Source: Streptococcus infantis SK970 (GTDB lineage: Bacteria > Bacillota > Bacilli > Lactobacillales > Streptococcaceae). Taken from it: a stretch of 64,000 nt of DNA. The notes under the pieces are model-generated. The model had not been told where the DNA came from. It saw nothing but the letters and a program-made list of their open reading frames with translations, and made no database searches. The stretch covers positions 357,632 through 421,631 of the forward strand of contig AFUT01000003.1 of assembly GCA_000223255.2 (NCBI GenBank), read 5' to 3'. This document shows positions 30,452-40,394 of the stretch, in pieces. Numbering within the stretch: position 1 is the stretch's first letter; the number at the start of each line of letters is the position of its first letter. Position numbers and translations under genes: made by a program.

Positions 30452-32172
30452 TTAGTTCTCCTTTACTGACAACTCATACAAGCCCCTTACTGCATTACAG
30501 CCATAAATGGCTTCTGCCTGTGCCAAATCTTCTAAAGTCAATACCTTCTCTTCCACCTGCCCGCTTTCAAGTAAATGCTGGCGATAAATCCCTGGTAACA
30601 GGGCTAGCTGACTAGGTGGAGTATAGAACTTTCCATCCATTTTTAAGACCAGATTCCCAATAGAGGTTTCAAGCAATTTTCCATCAGCAGTATGGTAGAT
30701 GATTTCCTGCTCTCCCACTGTCAAATGCGGTCGGTGTGTCGTCTTAAAGTAGGTAAAGGCCTGCTTCAAATCAGCTTCTTTCTGACAAAGCTTGGCCTGA
30801 CAAAAACTAGAGCTGAGTGGTGTCAATACTTGTCGATCAATTTCGATAACTCCAGATTTGCTGAGACTGATTCGCAGTCGATAGTCTTGATGGAAGTCGC
30901 AAGTTTGACACTCTTTCTCTATCTTTTGTTTCAGAACTTCTTGGTCAAATGGAAAGGCAAAATAACGACTAGCCTTTTGTAGTCTTTCTAGATGTTGATT
31001 TTCAAAGAGCAAGGTTTTCTGGCTAATTTTTCCAGTCGTAATCAATTGAAAACGAGGCTGTTTACGATAGAGAACAGCTGCCTTTTGATGGACTTCACGG
31101 TATTCTGACTCCCAAGTACTATCCCAAGTGATGCCACCTCCGACACCATAGACGGCTTGCCCTCCATGCAGTTGAATGGTTCGAATGGCGACATTGAAAA
31201 TCCGGCGCCCATTTGGAAGCAAGAGACCAATCGTACCACAGTAGACTCCACGCGGTTGAGGCTCTAAATTCTTGATAATTTCCATGGTCGCTATCTTGGG
31301 TGCACCTGTAATGGAGCCACATGGAAAGAGAGAACGAAAGATTTCTTCTAGGTCAACATCTGGTCGTAACTGGCTCTTGATAGTTGAAGTCATCTGCCAC
31401 ACTGTAGAATACTGCTCCACTTGGCATAAACGCTCCACATGCTCACTACCCACTTCAGACAGACGATTCATGTCATTGCGCAAGAGGTCCACAATCATCA
31501 TGTTTTCTGAACGATTTTTGGGATCCTGTTCCAACCAAGCCGCCTCTTTCAAGTCGTCATCGTTATTCAAACCACGTTTAGTTGTACCCTTCATAGGACG
31601 AGTGGTCAACTCACGACCATTTTGTTCAAAAAAGAGTTCTGGACTCATGGAAATTACTGCCATGTCGTCATGTTCAACATAGGCATTGTAACCTGCCTCC
31701 TGCTCTACCACCATGCGATTGTAGATCGCAAAAGGATTGGCAGACAACTCCTGCTTGAGTTGAACAGTATAGTTGACCTGATAAGTATCCCCTTGCCGTA
31801 AATAATGGTGAATCTGAGCAATCGCCTTTTCATAGTCCTCTGCAGATGTTACTTCCTGCCAGTTTGATGGCAAATCCACCTCCTCATATGTCAGAGGAAT
31901 TTGGGAAGTTTCCACCCTATCATGAACGGTAAAATACAGTAGAGACTCTCCCAGTAAAGGACCCTCGTGAACCGCCAACTTCTCCTCAAAAGCTGGCGCA
32001 GCCTCATAGCTGACATAACCCACCACATAATAGCCCTGTTCTTGGTAGCTTTCCACTTGTGCTAACAAGTCTGTCACTTCTGCTAAATCTCTGGTTTTTA
32101 ACTCTTTGATAGGTTGGGTAAAGGTATATCTCTCGCCCAAAGCCCTAAAATCAATCACTGTTTTCTATGCAT
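30452..32172 (-). CDS. pabB: Aminodeoxychorismate synthase component I fused to a class IV aminotransferase-like lyase
   Basis: The first ~365 residues are a chorismate-binding domain (MKGTTKRG lysine motif, CGSITGAPK, GVYCGTIG). The remainder resembles 4-amino-4-deoxychorismate lyase PabC (ETSIGNL, LLPGIYR), so the protein would make p-aminobenzoate for folate. As read, the frame begins at GTG 32158 (568 aa). An ATG at 32172 (ATGCATAGAAAACAGTG) becomes in frame if the A4 run at 32161-32164 lost one A, giving MHRKTVIDF and 573 aa. That ATG lies only 6 nt after a -10 box, so the mRNA may be leaderless. Confidence 0.9.
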
Positions 32173-32178
32173 ATCCTA

Positions 32179-32187
32179 AGTATACCA
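32179..32187 (-). promoter_or_regulatory. Extended -10 promoter for pabB
   Basis: TGGTATACT (TG-n-TATACT) on the reverse strand. It overlaps the end of the msrAB terminator region and sits 6 nt before a candidate ATG. Confidence 0.6.
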
Positions 32188-32222
32188 TAAAAGCCAGACC
32201 CAAAACAGGAGATCTGGCTTTT
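32187..32222 (-). terminator. Intrinsic terminator after msrAB
   Basis: AAAAGCCAG-loop-CTGGCTTTTT; on the reverse strand it follows the msrAB stop at 32245. Confidence 0.85.
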
Positions 32223-32244
32223 TAACTAATATGGTTGAGAAAAC

Positions 32245-33359
32245 TTACTCAACATAATCTAACAAATAACCATAACCCTTTTCTTCCATTTGATCCTTTG
32301 GAATAAAACGGATAGACAGGCTATTGATACAATAGCGTAGCCCTCCCTTGTCCTGAGGTCCGTCTGTAAAGACATGTCCTAAGTGGGAATCACCAGTTCG
32401 GCTTCTGACTTCTGTTCTGACCATATTATAAGACTTGTCTTCCTTGTAGGTCGCAACATCTGGACTGATAGGCTGGGTAAAGCTTGGCCAACCACAGCCC
32501 GATTCAAATTTATCTTTCGAAGAAAAGAGAGGTTCACCTGTTGCTACATCCACATAAATACCTGCTTCAAACTTATCCCAGTAACGATTTGAAAAGGCTC
32601 GTTCTGTTTGACTGTTTTGAGTCACTGCATACTCTTCAGGAGAGAGGAGTTTTTTCAATTCATCGTCACTCGGTTTTGGATATTTACTCGCATCAATAAT
32701 AGGATAGGCTGCTTGATTGACATTGATATGGCAATATCCATTAGGATTTTTCTGGAGATAGTCTTGGTGGTAGTCCTCAGCCACGATAAAATTTCTTAAG
32801 GCCTCCTTTTCAACCGCTAGAGGCTGGTCGTACTTCTTAGCAACTTGATCAAAGACTTGATTGATGACTTCTAAATCTTTCTCATCTGTATAATAGACGC
32901 CAGTCCGATACTGGGTTCCCACATCATTTCCCTGCTTATTCTTACTAGTTGGATTGATAATGCGGAAATAATGGAGCAAGATTTCTTTTAGAGAGATTCG
33001 ATTGGCATCATAGGTCACATGAACAGTCTCAGCATGCCCAGTTTGGCCGATCAATTCATACTGGGTTGTTTCTCCTCTACCATTAGCGTAGCCCGAAACA
33101 GCATCTGTCACACCTGCTACTCGTGAAAAATACTCTTCGACTCCCCAGAAACAGCCTCCAGCTAGATAGATATCATGTAAGTCAGCATTTTTATCTGGCT
33201 CAGTTTTTTCGTGACTTTTTGCCCTTGACTAACTGCTGCCTTCTCGATTTGAGAGGTATCGGTGTAGCTTGCACTCCTTTTTTCCAAAAGAAATAAAAGT
33301 CCGATGATGATGCAAATGATCACTCCAATTAAGAGTATTGTTTTTAATTTATCATTCAT
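32245..33359 (-). CDS. msrAB: Membrane-anchored methionine sulfoxide reductase MsrA-MsrB fusion (frameshifted in this sequence)
   Basis: ATG 33359 ([12 protein letters not shown]) follows AGAGG at 6 nt. A single membrane segment (residues ~6-26) precedes a short linker; one A missing in the run at 33204-33209 stops reading at 33162. Restoring it gives [21 protein letters not shown], the MsrA active-site GCFWG, and then the MsrB half ([16 protein letters not shown] with its catalytic Cys), about 371 aa. The protein repairs oxidised methionines of surface proteins. It follows the extracellular thioredoxin gene by 9 nt; the two work as a redox pair. Confidence 0.92.
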
Positions 33360-33368
33360 AATCAACCT

Positions 33369-33928
33369 CTAATTCATAGTCTTTAAATTCTCTAAAATAG
33401 TTTCCTTGTCCATAAAGCCTGGTTGAGTCTTCACCAATTTGCCTTCTTTATCAATAAAGGCCTGAGTCGGATAAGAACGAACTCCGTAACTCGCTAAAAG
33501 TTGTCCCGAAGGGTCTAGCAATACTGGTAAAGCTTTATAGTCCAAACCCTGATACCATTTTTTAAAGGCTTCTTCTGACTGCTCCCCTTTTTGACCCGGA
33601 GAAACGACTGTCAAAACGACAAAGTCATCGCCAGCTTCTTTTGCAAGTTCATCTGTATCAGGAAGACTGGCTAGACAGATAGAACACCAGGAAGCCCAAA
33701 ATTTGAGATAGACCTTTTTTCCTTTGTAATCTGATAGGCGATAAGTTTTACCATCAACTCCCGTGAGTTCAAAGTTTGGAACTTCTTCTCCTTTTTTGCT
33801 ACCTGAGAACTAACTTGTGCATTTTTGTCTCCATTTTGCTTATCAGCTTGGTTTGCTGACTGATTTTTACAAGCCGATAGACAGACCAGACTAGCGCAGA
33901 CCAATACAGTTGCTTGCCATTTTTTCAT
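33369..33928 (-). CDS. etrx: Extracellular thioredoxin-family lipoprotein (frameshifted in this sequence)
   Basis: I choose ATG 33928 (MKKWQATVLVCASLVCLSAC), with an AAAGG ribosome site 8 nt away. LSAC is a lipobox, so the protein is lipid-anchored. One A missing in the run at 33792-33797 breaks the frame; restoring it gives the thioredoxin fold with WASWCSIC (CxxC active site), GVRSYPT cis-Pro, and 186 aa. Known role: reduces MsrAB. In pneumococcus the electron donor CcdA is encoded next to it; here no ccdA lies between this gene and zmpB, so reduction must come from elsewhere. Confidence 0.9.
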
Positions 33929-34048
33929 TTTCATCACCTTTCTCGCTCATCATATGAATATAGATATTGAATTATAGCTCCATTATATACCTATTATCCT
34001 AAAAATACTTGAAATCTGTTTGGAAAATAAGGCATCTTTGGGGACACA

Positions 34049-34080
34049 AAAAACTCCCACCTGCTTAGCAGATGAGAGTC
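34049..34080 (-). terminator. Intrinsic terminator after zmpB
   Basis: Reverse strand: ACTCTCATCTGC-TAA-GCAGGTGGGAGT then TTTTTTG, just after the zmpB stop. Confidence 0.88.
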
Positions 34081-34086
34081 AATTGA

Positions 34087-37000
34087 TTATTTAAAGATAG
34101 AAGTTTTAAAGCTATCTGTTTGTTGAAGAAGTTTCTTAAAGAGTTTTTCTTTTAAAGTGACAGTGTTGTCAAATTTGACAGAGCCCTTACTTAGAGTAGT
34201 CTTATCTTTATCAACTGCTTCACCAAATGCTCGTTTCAAGTCTTCATAACTATTGTATGTTTTACCATCGATTTCAATAGACTGAATTCCTTTTTTAGCG
34301 TTATTCACTACTTCTTCGAAGTAAGCTTTCTTCCAATCTTCAAGATTGTGGAATTTTCCATCAGAAATCTTGTTAATGATGAAGTCATCACCTAGAGTAT
34401 CTTTACCAGCTTTTTTAGATTCAGCTTTTAGCATGTTAGAAGCATAGTTCAGGAAGCCTTTTTCATAGCCATAGTAACCCCAGATTCTGAAAGTATTGTG
34501 TTTAAATGACATCGCTCCAGGAGCACCTTCACTGGTATTACCACCATAGATACCAGTCATCATTGGAACATTCACATAAGCAGAATCAAAGTCAGATGGA
34601 TTATAAACTCTATTACCTGGACCACGATTGGTCATAAAGTTGTTGGTAATGAGGTCATTTACCGTATGCAAAGGAATAGTCTTTTCATCATCACTTAAAG
34701 GTCGAACCTTGTCGAATTGGTTCTTGGTGTTGTTTCCTCGATACTGTTTGTCTACTTTCTTGAACCAAGCATTGTTTAAATCTTGATTTGCTTTATTGAG
34801 GACAGCTTCTCCTTCAAGATAATCTAGAAGCATGAGAGTATCATTATAGCCCTTCATGTAACGATCAATTTCGTCACGTGATTTAAGGTCATTTGGATTA
34901 GTGTTATACCATTGATTTCCATCGTTTGGACGTTCATAAGCCATGTTGAGACCTAGGGCTTTGTATTCACCGTTTGGATTTGATACTGACGGAGTTTGCA
35001 ACATCCCTTGAGCAAATGCTTCAAGATCTGTTCCTTCACGGTGTCTTGAGCCACCTAGGTATACCATTCGGTCATTTACGTGAGTTGTTTCATGAGTAAA
35101 GGCAGATACCCCAAAATCACTAATCATGTCCGTCACCATAAAGAAGACAGAATCATCCTTATATGGATTGGCATAAACGCGAGCCACAGCTCCCATGCGC
35201 CAATCAGTCGCATGGTAACGGTCGGTAGGTCCATACAATTCACGGATAGGCGCCACATCTTTACCACTGTTTGTATGGCCATAACGGTCAGTACTAATGC
35301 CTTTATAATTCTGGTTGTCCAGTACAGGTGTTGGAACCATATTATTGCTCTTCAAGAGCTGATTACGTACTTTATCTAGAGATAGACGTGACCAGAAATC
35401 CAGGTAATTCTGTTGTCCTTTAGCAACCTTATCAATTTCAGCTTTGAAGGCATTCCGTTCTGCTTCAGTGTTCTTACCATATTTTTCAAATGAACTATAG
35501 GCCATGGTATTGTATGTTGAAATCAAGAACATATGGGCATCTTTTAAGTTCAAGAGTGGCAAAATCATCTTGCCATGCACATCGTTATTTAAGCCTTCGT
35601 ATGCTCGATGTTTCTTATCGGCAAACTCAGGAGTTGTTGTTTTTGGCTCTACAATATAGACATTGTCTTTGGTTGCTTTGATAAACCAATCATTCAAGTC
35701 TGTATCTTTTGTGAAGAGTTCCATGTTGTATTTCAGGAAGTCATTTAGGTTACCAGAAAGAGTATTTTTAGCAACTACTTCACGGAATACATCGTGTGTA
35801 CGAGTTCCTTTGACATAATCTTCTTTTGAACCAATTTCAATCAAACGATCTAATACACTTACATTCTTACCATAGAAGTCTGGCTTGAACAACATGAGTT
35901 GCTTGATATTGAAATCATCAAACTTCACTCCGTAATAACGGTTAAGGTAAGATAGACCAAGGAGAACCGCTGACTTGTTGTCATCAATTTTCTTGATCAA
36001 AGCACGCTTAGCAGCCTCATCTGTGTTTAATTGATGGTCTTCATTTTCAACTAACTGTCTCACAAATTTAGTAAGATTATCCTTAACTTCTTTGAAGGTT
36101 TCTTCAAGATAAAGGTTCTTAATAGCATTAACTTTGTTTGGACCAGTTCTACCAAGGTGTGTATAGATTGGGTCAGATTGTAATTCCACAGGACTCAATT
36201 TTTCAACAATAGCATTGATGAGATCACTACGGTCTTTGTCAATCATGTTTGGAGTGTAAACAACTTCACCGAGTTCTGCAATACCATACTCTTTTACTTG
36301 TTTGACTTTAGAGTCTTTCGGCGTAATGCTGAAGACATCTTTTGTCTTATCAGCATAATGCACCAAAATATGGTCAGCATTAGCTAATTCAGTTACAAAG
36401 GCATTGCCTTTCATAGCAGTTACAGACAATACTTCTTTAGTCAAGAGAGGACTTCCTGCAGCAAGTTTATTACCTTGGTCGACAATCCACTCTTTATTAT
36501 AGAAAGGTTGAAGTTTTGCGATATTACGGTAAGCTAGCTCCCGAGTCGCATCATAACTATCTATTGCTTTGTACTGATCGTCTTTGTTTAGACTGTTATT
36601 AAGCTTGTTTTCAATAGGTTTGCTGCTGGTAAATTTATCAGCAGTGATTCCCATCGCTTCAATTTTCTTCTCAGCTTCAGCCAGTGAGATACTTGGAATT
36701 TTACGTGAATTGTTAAAGGATTTTTTACCTTCACTCACGCCATCAACACTATAATTACGTTTGGTTCTTGAATAGGTGAAGTAGTCGTCAGCATCAATAT
36801 CTGAGTGACCAAACACCATCTCACCTGTTTTGACTTTCATCATGGTGATATTGTCTTCAATAGTACCCAAGGCCCAGTTGGTTCCCAGCAATCCACCAGA
36901 CTGAACAGCTTCTTTCAGTTCGATAGAACCTTTAGCAACTGAATTTCTAAGGACCCCTTCTTTACCAACCCTGTGGTTATTAGCACCATTTTGAGATGAA

Positions 37001-39684
37001 TAGACTAGTCCTGCAGCTTTTGCTTTATTACCAGTAATTTCAGCATCAACATAGGCTTTCTCAACAACACCCTTCCAGTTTTCACCAAGTACACCAGCTA
37101 AATAGCCTCCTCTATTACCAGCAGCGTGAAGTTTACCGATAAAGGCGACATTACTTACTTTTCCACTACCATCAATTTTATTGATAATACCAGCTACATC
37201 ATTATTACCAACAACACTTCCTGTTACTTTGACATTCTCGATAGTTGCATTATTTTTGATGACATTAGCAATTGGAGCTACTCGATCAACTCCAGGCATA
37301 TCAATATTGACATTTTCTAGTAAGAGATCCTTAACAGACCCCCCTTCAATGTTTCCAAATAATGGTCTAGTGATATTATGAATGGCGAATTTATTGCCAT
37401 CAGTACTTCCTAATGAACCTTTAAAGGCATTGGTTACATAAGATTTGCCAGCAGCTGGTACATTATTAGCATTCATATTGCTACCAAGCTTAAAGGTACC
37501 AGTAGGATTTGCTTGCATAGCTTTTACAAGTTCATTAAAGTCGTAATACACATCACCTTCATGAGCTTTTGGTTTAGGTAAATAGTGTACATACTCTTCA
37601 GTGAAACGATTTTCTGCAGTACGTTGAATCAAATCAGGTGCTTTAGCAGTTACTTTGTATAGTTTATTTCCATCTACAGTAACTTCTTCGATTTTATCAA
37701 CAGCTAGTTTCGTAACCTTGTTATCGTAAGTCGTAACTTTTAAGTAGTAAGGCTTAACATTCGATGGTTTCTCGGACAAGAGACTACTATCGGTCTCATT
37801 ACCCTGGTCATCCACACTGATTAAGCTTGTTTCCTTAATATTTTTGACTTCGACTTTTTTAAGGTCGATTCTCAGTGGTTCTTCTTTAAGAATTTCTTCT
37901 TCGTCACCATTACCACGATCATACACCATGGTCGTTGCAAGTGTATAATCCTTGTAATAATCTAAATCAGCTAAAGCTGTCGCAAGATTAGACTCTGAAA
38001 TAGCAAATGTCTTAATAACTTGATCGCCTTTTTTCAACACTGCTTGAATAGACTTGATAGTCACTCCATCTGGTTTTATAAGGCTATAAGTTGCTTTTGC
38101 ACTTCGATTCAATTCTTCTGTATCAACTTTAGTTAATGTTAGAGTAGGTTTTTCTAATTCCTTAGTACCTTTTTTGATAATGTGGTCTTGTGCTTGTTCA
38201 AGAACTTCTTCTGAAACAGTAGGTGCATCTGGAGTTTTCACACCCTTGATAGTCTTGTAAACTTTGGTAATTTTCTTCTTACCATTCTTGCCTATTTGAG
38301 CGACTGTTTCAGTACCCTTGAGGAGACTCGAATCTTGTTCCATTATCGTTTTAAAAGGAACTTCTTCAACAGAAACTTCTTCGGTTTGACCTTCAATTGG
38401 TTTGGTTCCGCGACTGATTTTTTCAGCTACAGGAGCTTTAACAACTTCCGTACTAGTGCTGATAGCTTCGCCAACTTTCTCCCCATCTACAGTTTTGTAG
38501 ACACGATGAATCAGTTGACTACCAGCTTCACCCTTTTGAACAACACTTTCTTCGTCTGTATAGCGATTAGAATCCGATAGGTATTCTGTAGAATATGGAA
38601 TTGTAACAGTTTCTGTTTCAGTCACAGTTGACTCTGTCACATTGTATTCTGGCAAGCTAGGTTGAATGAGGGGTTCACCTTCGTGTCCCTCTTCCTGAGT
38701 CCCTTTGGCTGTTACTTCTCCTGTAAATACAGGATTCTCCGGTTGAACTAGTGCTTCACCTACGTGATCTTCTTCTTGAGTACCCTTGGCTGTTACTTCT
38801 CCTGTATAAGCTGGGAGTTCAGGTTGAATTGGAGACTCTCCTAAATGACCTTCTTCTTGAGTACCCTTGGCTGTTACTTCTCCTGTATAAGCTGGGAGTT
38901 CAGGTTGAATTGGAGACTCTCCTACATGACCTTCTTCTTGAGTACCCTTGGCTGTTACTTCTCCTGTAAATACAGGATTCTCCGGTTGAATTAGTGCTTC
39001 ACCTACGTGACCTTCATCCTGAGTGCCTTTTGCTGTCTCCAGCTTCTCAGTCACTGGATTTGAAGGATTCTCAGTTTGTGTTTTTTCACGTAGTGATGGG
39101 TTTAGATCAGCTTCCTTGAAGTAGCCAACATATTCATATCCCTCAATTTGAATGACACCTTTAGCTAATTCTTCCTGGTTACATACAGCGATTGTCTGAT
39201 TATAGGACTTCAAGACTTGATTCTCAAAGGCTGAGGCCGTTTGAGGAATAAAGTAGCTTCCACCTAAAGCACCAATCACGAGAAGACCCGCAACCTTATT
39301 ACGATTTTTCTTTGAAATTACCAAAACAGCTAGCGATGCTGTCGTAAGGCCAAGGCCAGCAAGTGCTAATTCTTTACTTCCAGTTTTTGGTAATTCCTGA
39401 GAAATAGTGGCTTTCTTTCGGTAAACAAGATAAACAAGATCATCTTGTTTTAAATCAGAAGGAAGTTCCTTATGAATAAGTGACTTTTCAGCTTCTGTCA
39501 GCTCTTGCTCTGCTAAATAACGATAGTGTACTTGATTTGGCTCACAAACTTCATTAGCCACTACTGGATCAAGCAAGAGGTTGTTAGCACCAAAAAGTAG
39601 GGCCCCAATGACAGCAGAACCGACTCCAACTGAGAACTTTCTAATAGAGTATTTTATAACCTTTTCAATATGTTTCTTTTCCAT
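34087..39684 (-). CDS. zmpB: Surface zinc metalloprotease, M26 family (ZmpB type)
   Basis: I choose ATG 39684 (1,865 aa, MEKKHIEKVIKYSIRKFSVG; AGGAAA upstream); it lies 1 nt after the DUF436 stop. A YSIRK signal is followed by LPKTG near residue 98 and two membrane segments, the N-terminal anchor layout of streptococcal IgA1 protease/Zmp proteins. Then come five 27-residue tandem repeats, two G5 domains, GLUG-like repeats, and the catalytic motif HETTH (1531-1535) with a downstream Glu in DLEAF (about 1555). HETTH and neighbours fit ZmpB better than Iga/ZmpA, from memory. The target protein cannot be read from sequence. Surface virulence/colonisation factor in related species. Confidence 0.9.
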   Translation of the reverse strand: MEKKHIEKVIKYSIRKFSVGVGSAVIGALLFGANNLLLDPVVANEVCEPNQVHYRYLAEQELTEAEKSLIHKELPSDLKQDDLVYLVYRKKATISQELPKTGSKELALAGLGLTTASLAVLVISKKNRNKVAGLLVIGALGGSYFIPQTASAFENQVLKSYNQTIAVCNQEELAKGVIQIEGYEYVGYFKEADLNPSLREKTQTENPSNPVTEKLETAKGTQDEGHVGEALIQPENPVFTGEVTAKGTQEEGHVGESPIQPELPAYTGEVTAKGTQEEGHLGESPIQPELPAYTGEVTAKGTQEEDHVGEALVQPENPVFTGEVTAKGTQEEGHEGEPLIQPSLPEYNVTESTVTETETVTIPYSTEYLSDSNRYTDEESVVQKGEAGSQLIHRVYKTVDGEKVGEAISTSTEVVKAPVAEKISRGTKPIEGQTEEVSVEEVPFKTIMEQDSSLLKGTETVAQIGKNGKKKITKVYKTIKGVKTPDAPTVSEEVLEQAQDHIIKKGTKELEKPTLTLTKVDTEELNRSAKATYSLIKPDGVTIKSIQAVLKKGDQVIKTFAISESNLATALADLDYYKDYTLATTMVYDRGNGDEEEILKEEPLRIDLKKVEVKNIKETSLISVDDQGNETDSSLLSEKPSNVKPYYLKVTTYDNKVTKLAVDKIEEVTVDGNKLYKVTAKAPDLIQRTAENRFTEEYVHYLPKPKAHEGDVYYDFNELVKAMQANPTGTFKLGSNMNANNVPAAGKSYVTNAFKGSLGSTDGNKFAIHNITRPLFGNIEGGSVKDLLLENVNIDMPGVDRVAPIANVIKNNATIENVKVTGSVVGNNDVAGIINKIDGSGKVSNVAFIGKLHAAGNRGGYLAGVLGENWKGVVEKAYVDAEITGNKAKAAGLVYSSQNGANNHRVGKEGVLRNSVAKGSIELKEAVQSGGLLGTNWALGTIEDNITMMKVKTGEMVFGHSDIDADDYFTYSRTKRNYSVDGVSEGKKSFNNSRKIPSISLAEAEKKIEAMGITADKFTSSKPIENKLNNSLNKDDQYKAIDSYDATRELAYRNIAKLQPFYNKEWIVDQGNKLAAGSPLLTKEVLSVTAMKGNAFVTELANADHILVHYADKTKDVFSITPKDSKVKQVKEYGIAELGEVVYTPNMIDKDRSDLINAIVEKLSPVELQSDPIYTHLGRTGPNKVNAIKNLYLEETFKEVKDNLTKFVRQLVENEDHQLNTDEAAKRALIKKIDDNKSAVLLGLSYLNRYYGVKFDDFNIKQLMLFKPDFYGKNVSVLDRLIEIGSKEDYVKGTRTHDVFREVVAKNTLSGNLNDFLKYNMELFTKDTDLNDWFIKATKDNVYIVEPKTTTPEFADKKHRAYEGLNNDVHGKMILPLLNLKDAHMFLISTYNTMAYSSFEKYGKNTEAERNAFKAEIDKVAKGQQNYLDFWSRLSLDKVRNQLLKSNNMVPTPVLDNQNYKGISTDRYGHTNSGKDVAPIRELYGPTDRYHATDWRMGAVARVYANPYKDDSVFFMVTDMISDFGVSAFTHETTHVNDRMVYLGGSRHREGTDLEAFAQGMLQTPSVSNPNGEYKALGLNMAYERPNDGNQWYNTNPNDLKSRDEIDRYMKGYNDTLMLLDYLEGEAVLNKANQDLNNAWFKKVDKQYRGNNTKNQFDKVRPLSDDEKTIPLHTVNDLITNNFMTNRGPGNRVYNPSDFDSAYVNVPMMTGIYGGNTSEGAPGAMSFKHNTFRIWGYYGYEKGFLNYASNMLKAESKKAGKDTLGDDFIINKISDGKFHNLEDWKKAYFEEVVNNAKKGIQSIEIDGKTYNSYEDLKRAFGEAVDKDKTTLSKGSVKFDNTVTLKEKLFKKLLQQTDSFKTSIFK
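38655..39035 (-). repeat. Five tandem 81-bp (27-aa) repeats in ZmpB
   Basis: Units follow the pattern GTQEEGHVGES-PIQPE-LPAYTGEVTAK. The middle copies are almost identical in DNA; the last one degrades to LPEYN. The array forms a stalk between the N-terminal anchor and the G5 domains, and copy number is likely to vary. Confidence 0.88.
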
Positions 39685-39685
39685 T

Positions 39686-40249
39686 TTACAATTTCCTAAT
39701 AGCATCTTGTGGGTATTGAGCACGCGCCCCTCCGATTAGTTTTGGACGACTAGCGAGGGCAGTTACGTGGGCTTGGCCAATAGATTTCAAAACTGGACGA
39801 ATAGGTACTTGCACATGCTTGATATGCATCCCTATAGCAGTATCTCCAATATCGAGTCCTGCATCAGCTTTGATAAATTCAACCTCTACTGGGTCTTTCA
39901 TATAGCGAAAGGCTGCCAATTGACCTGATCCTCCAGCATGCAGAGTCGGTAGAACGCTCACAATTTCGAGATTGTATTTGATAGCAACCTCTCGTTCCAC
40001 TACCAAGGCACGGTTAACATGTTCGCATCCCTGAACTGCTAGATGAATCCCTCTAGTTGATAGGATTTCTAAGATTTTTTGAACAATTAATTCTCCAATT
40101 TCTTGACTAGAAGCTTTCCCGATATGTCCTCCTATAACCTCACTGGACGATAAGCCCAAAACAAAGAGAGCCCCCTCATGGAGAGAAGCCTTTGCCAACA
40201 CATCTTCTAGGATTTCCTCTACCTCTTTTTGTAAATGTCCTTGGTCCAT
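39686..40249 (-). CDS. DUF436 / TIGR01440 family protein
   Basis: The product is 187 aa, usual for the family (YwlG in Bacillus). Motifs [25 protein letters not shown] and [14 protein letters not shown] are typical. It is cytoplasmic with no known function. Its promoter fits a good sigma-A pattern, and zmpB begins 1 nt after its stop, so zmpB depends on this gene for transcription and translation. Confidence 0.92.
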   Translation of the reverse strand: MDQGHLQKEVEEILEDVLAKASLHEGALFVLGLSSSEVIGGHIGKASSQEIGELIVQKILEILSTRGIHLAVQGCEHVNRALVVEREVAIKYNLEIVSVLPTLHAGGSGQLAAFRYMKDPVEVEFIKADAGLDIGDTAIGMHIKHVQVPIRPVLKSIGQAHVTALASRPKLIGGARAQYPQDAIRKL

Positions 40250-40273
40250 ACTTTACCTCGCTTACTTCCTTCT

Positions 40274-40302
40274 ATGATATCGTTTTTTCATCATTTTAGC
40301 AA
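40274..40302 (-). promoter_or_regulatory. Promoter for the DUF436-zmpB pair
   Basis: TTGCTA (40302-40297), 17-nt spacer, TATCAT (40279-40274) on the reverse strand. Confidence 0.65.
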
Positions 40303-40348
40303 GCTAGGGACATGGGCTTTCGTCCCATTGACTCTTCTATTTTTTAAT

Positions 40349-40380
40349 CAAAAAAGACAGAGAGTTTTTAGCCCTGTCTC
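40349..40380 (-). terminator. Intrinsic terminator after mecA
   Basis: Reverse strand: GAGACAGGG-CTAAAAA-CTCTCTGTCT then TTTTTTG. Confidence 0.8.
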
Positions 40381-40394
40381 ATTTGTATCTATCT

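Noticed and set aside
38655..39035. CRISPR or minisatellite outside a gene
   Set aside because: 81-bp units are in frame within zmpB and code a stalk repeat.
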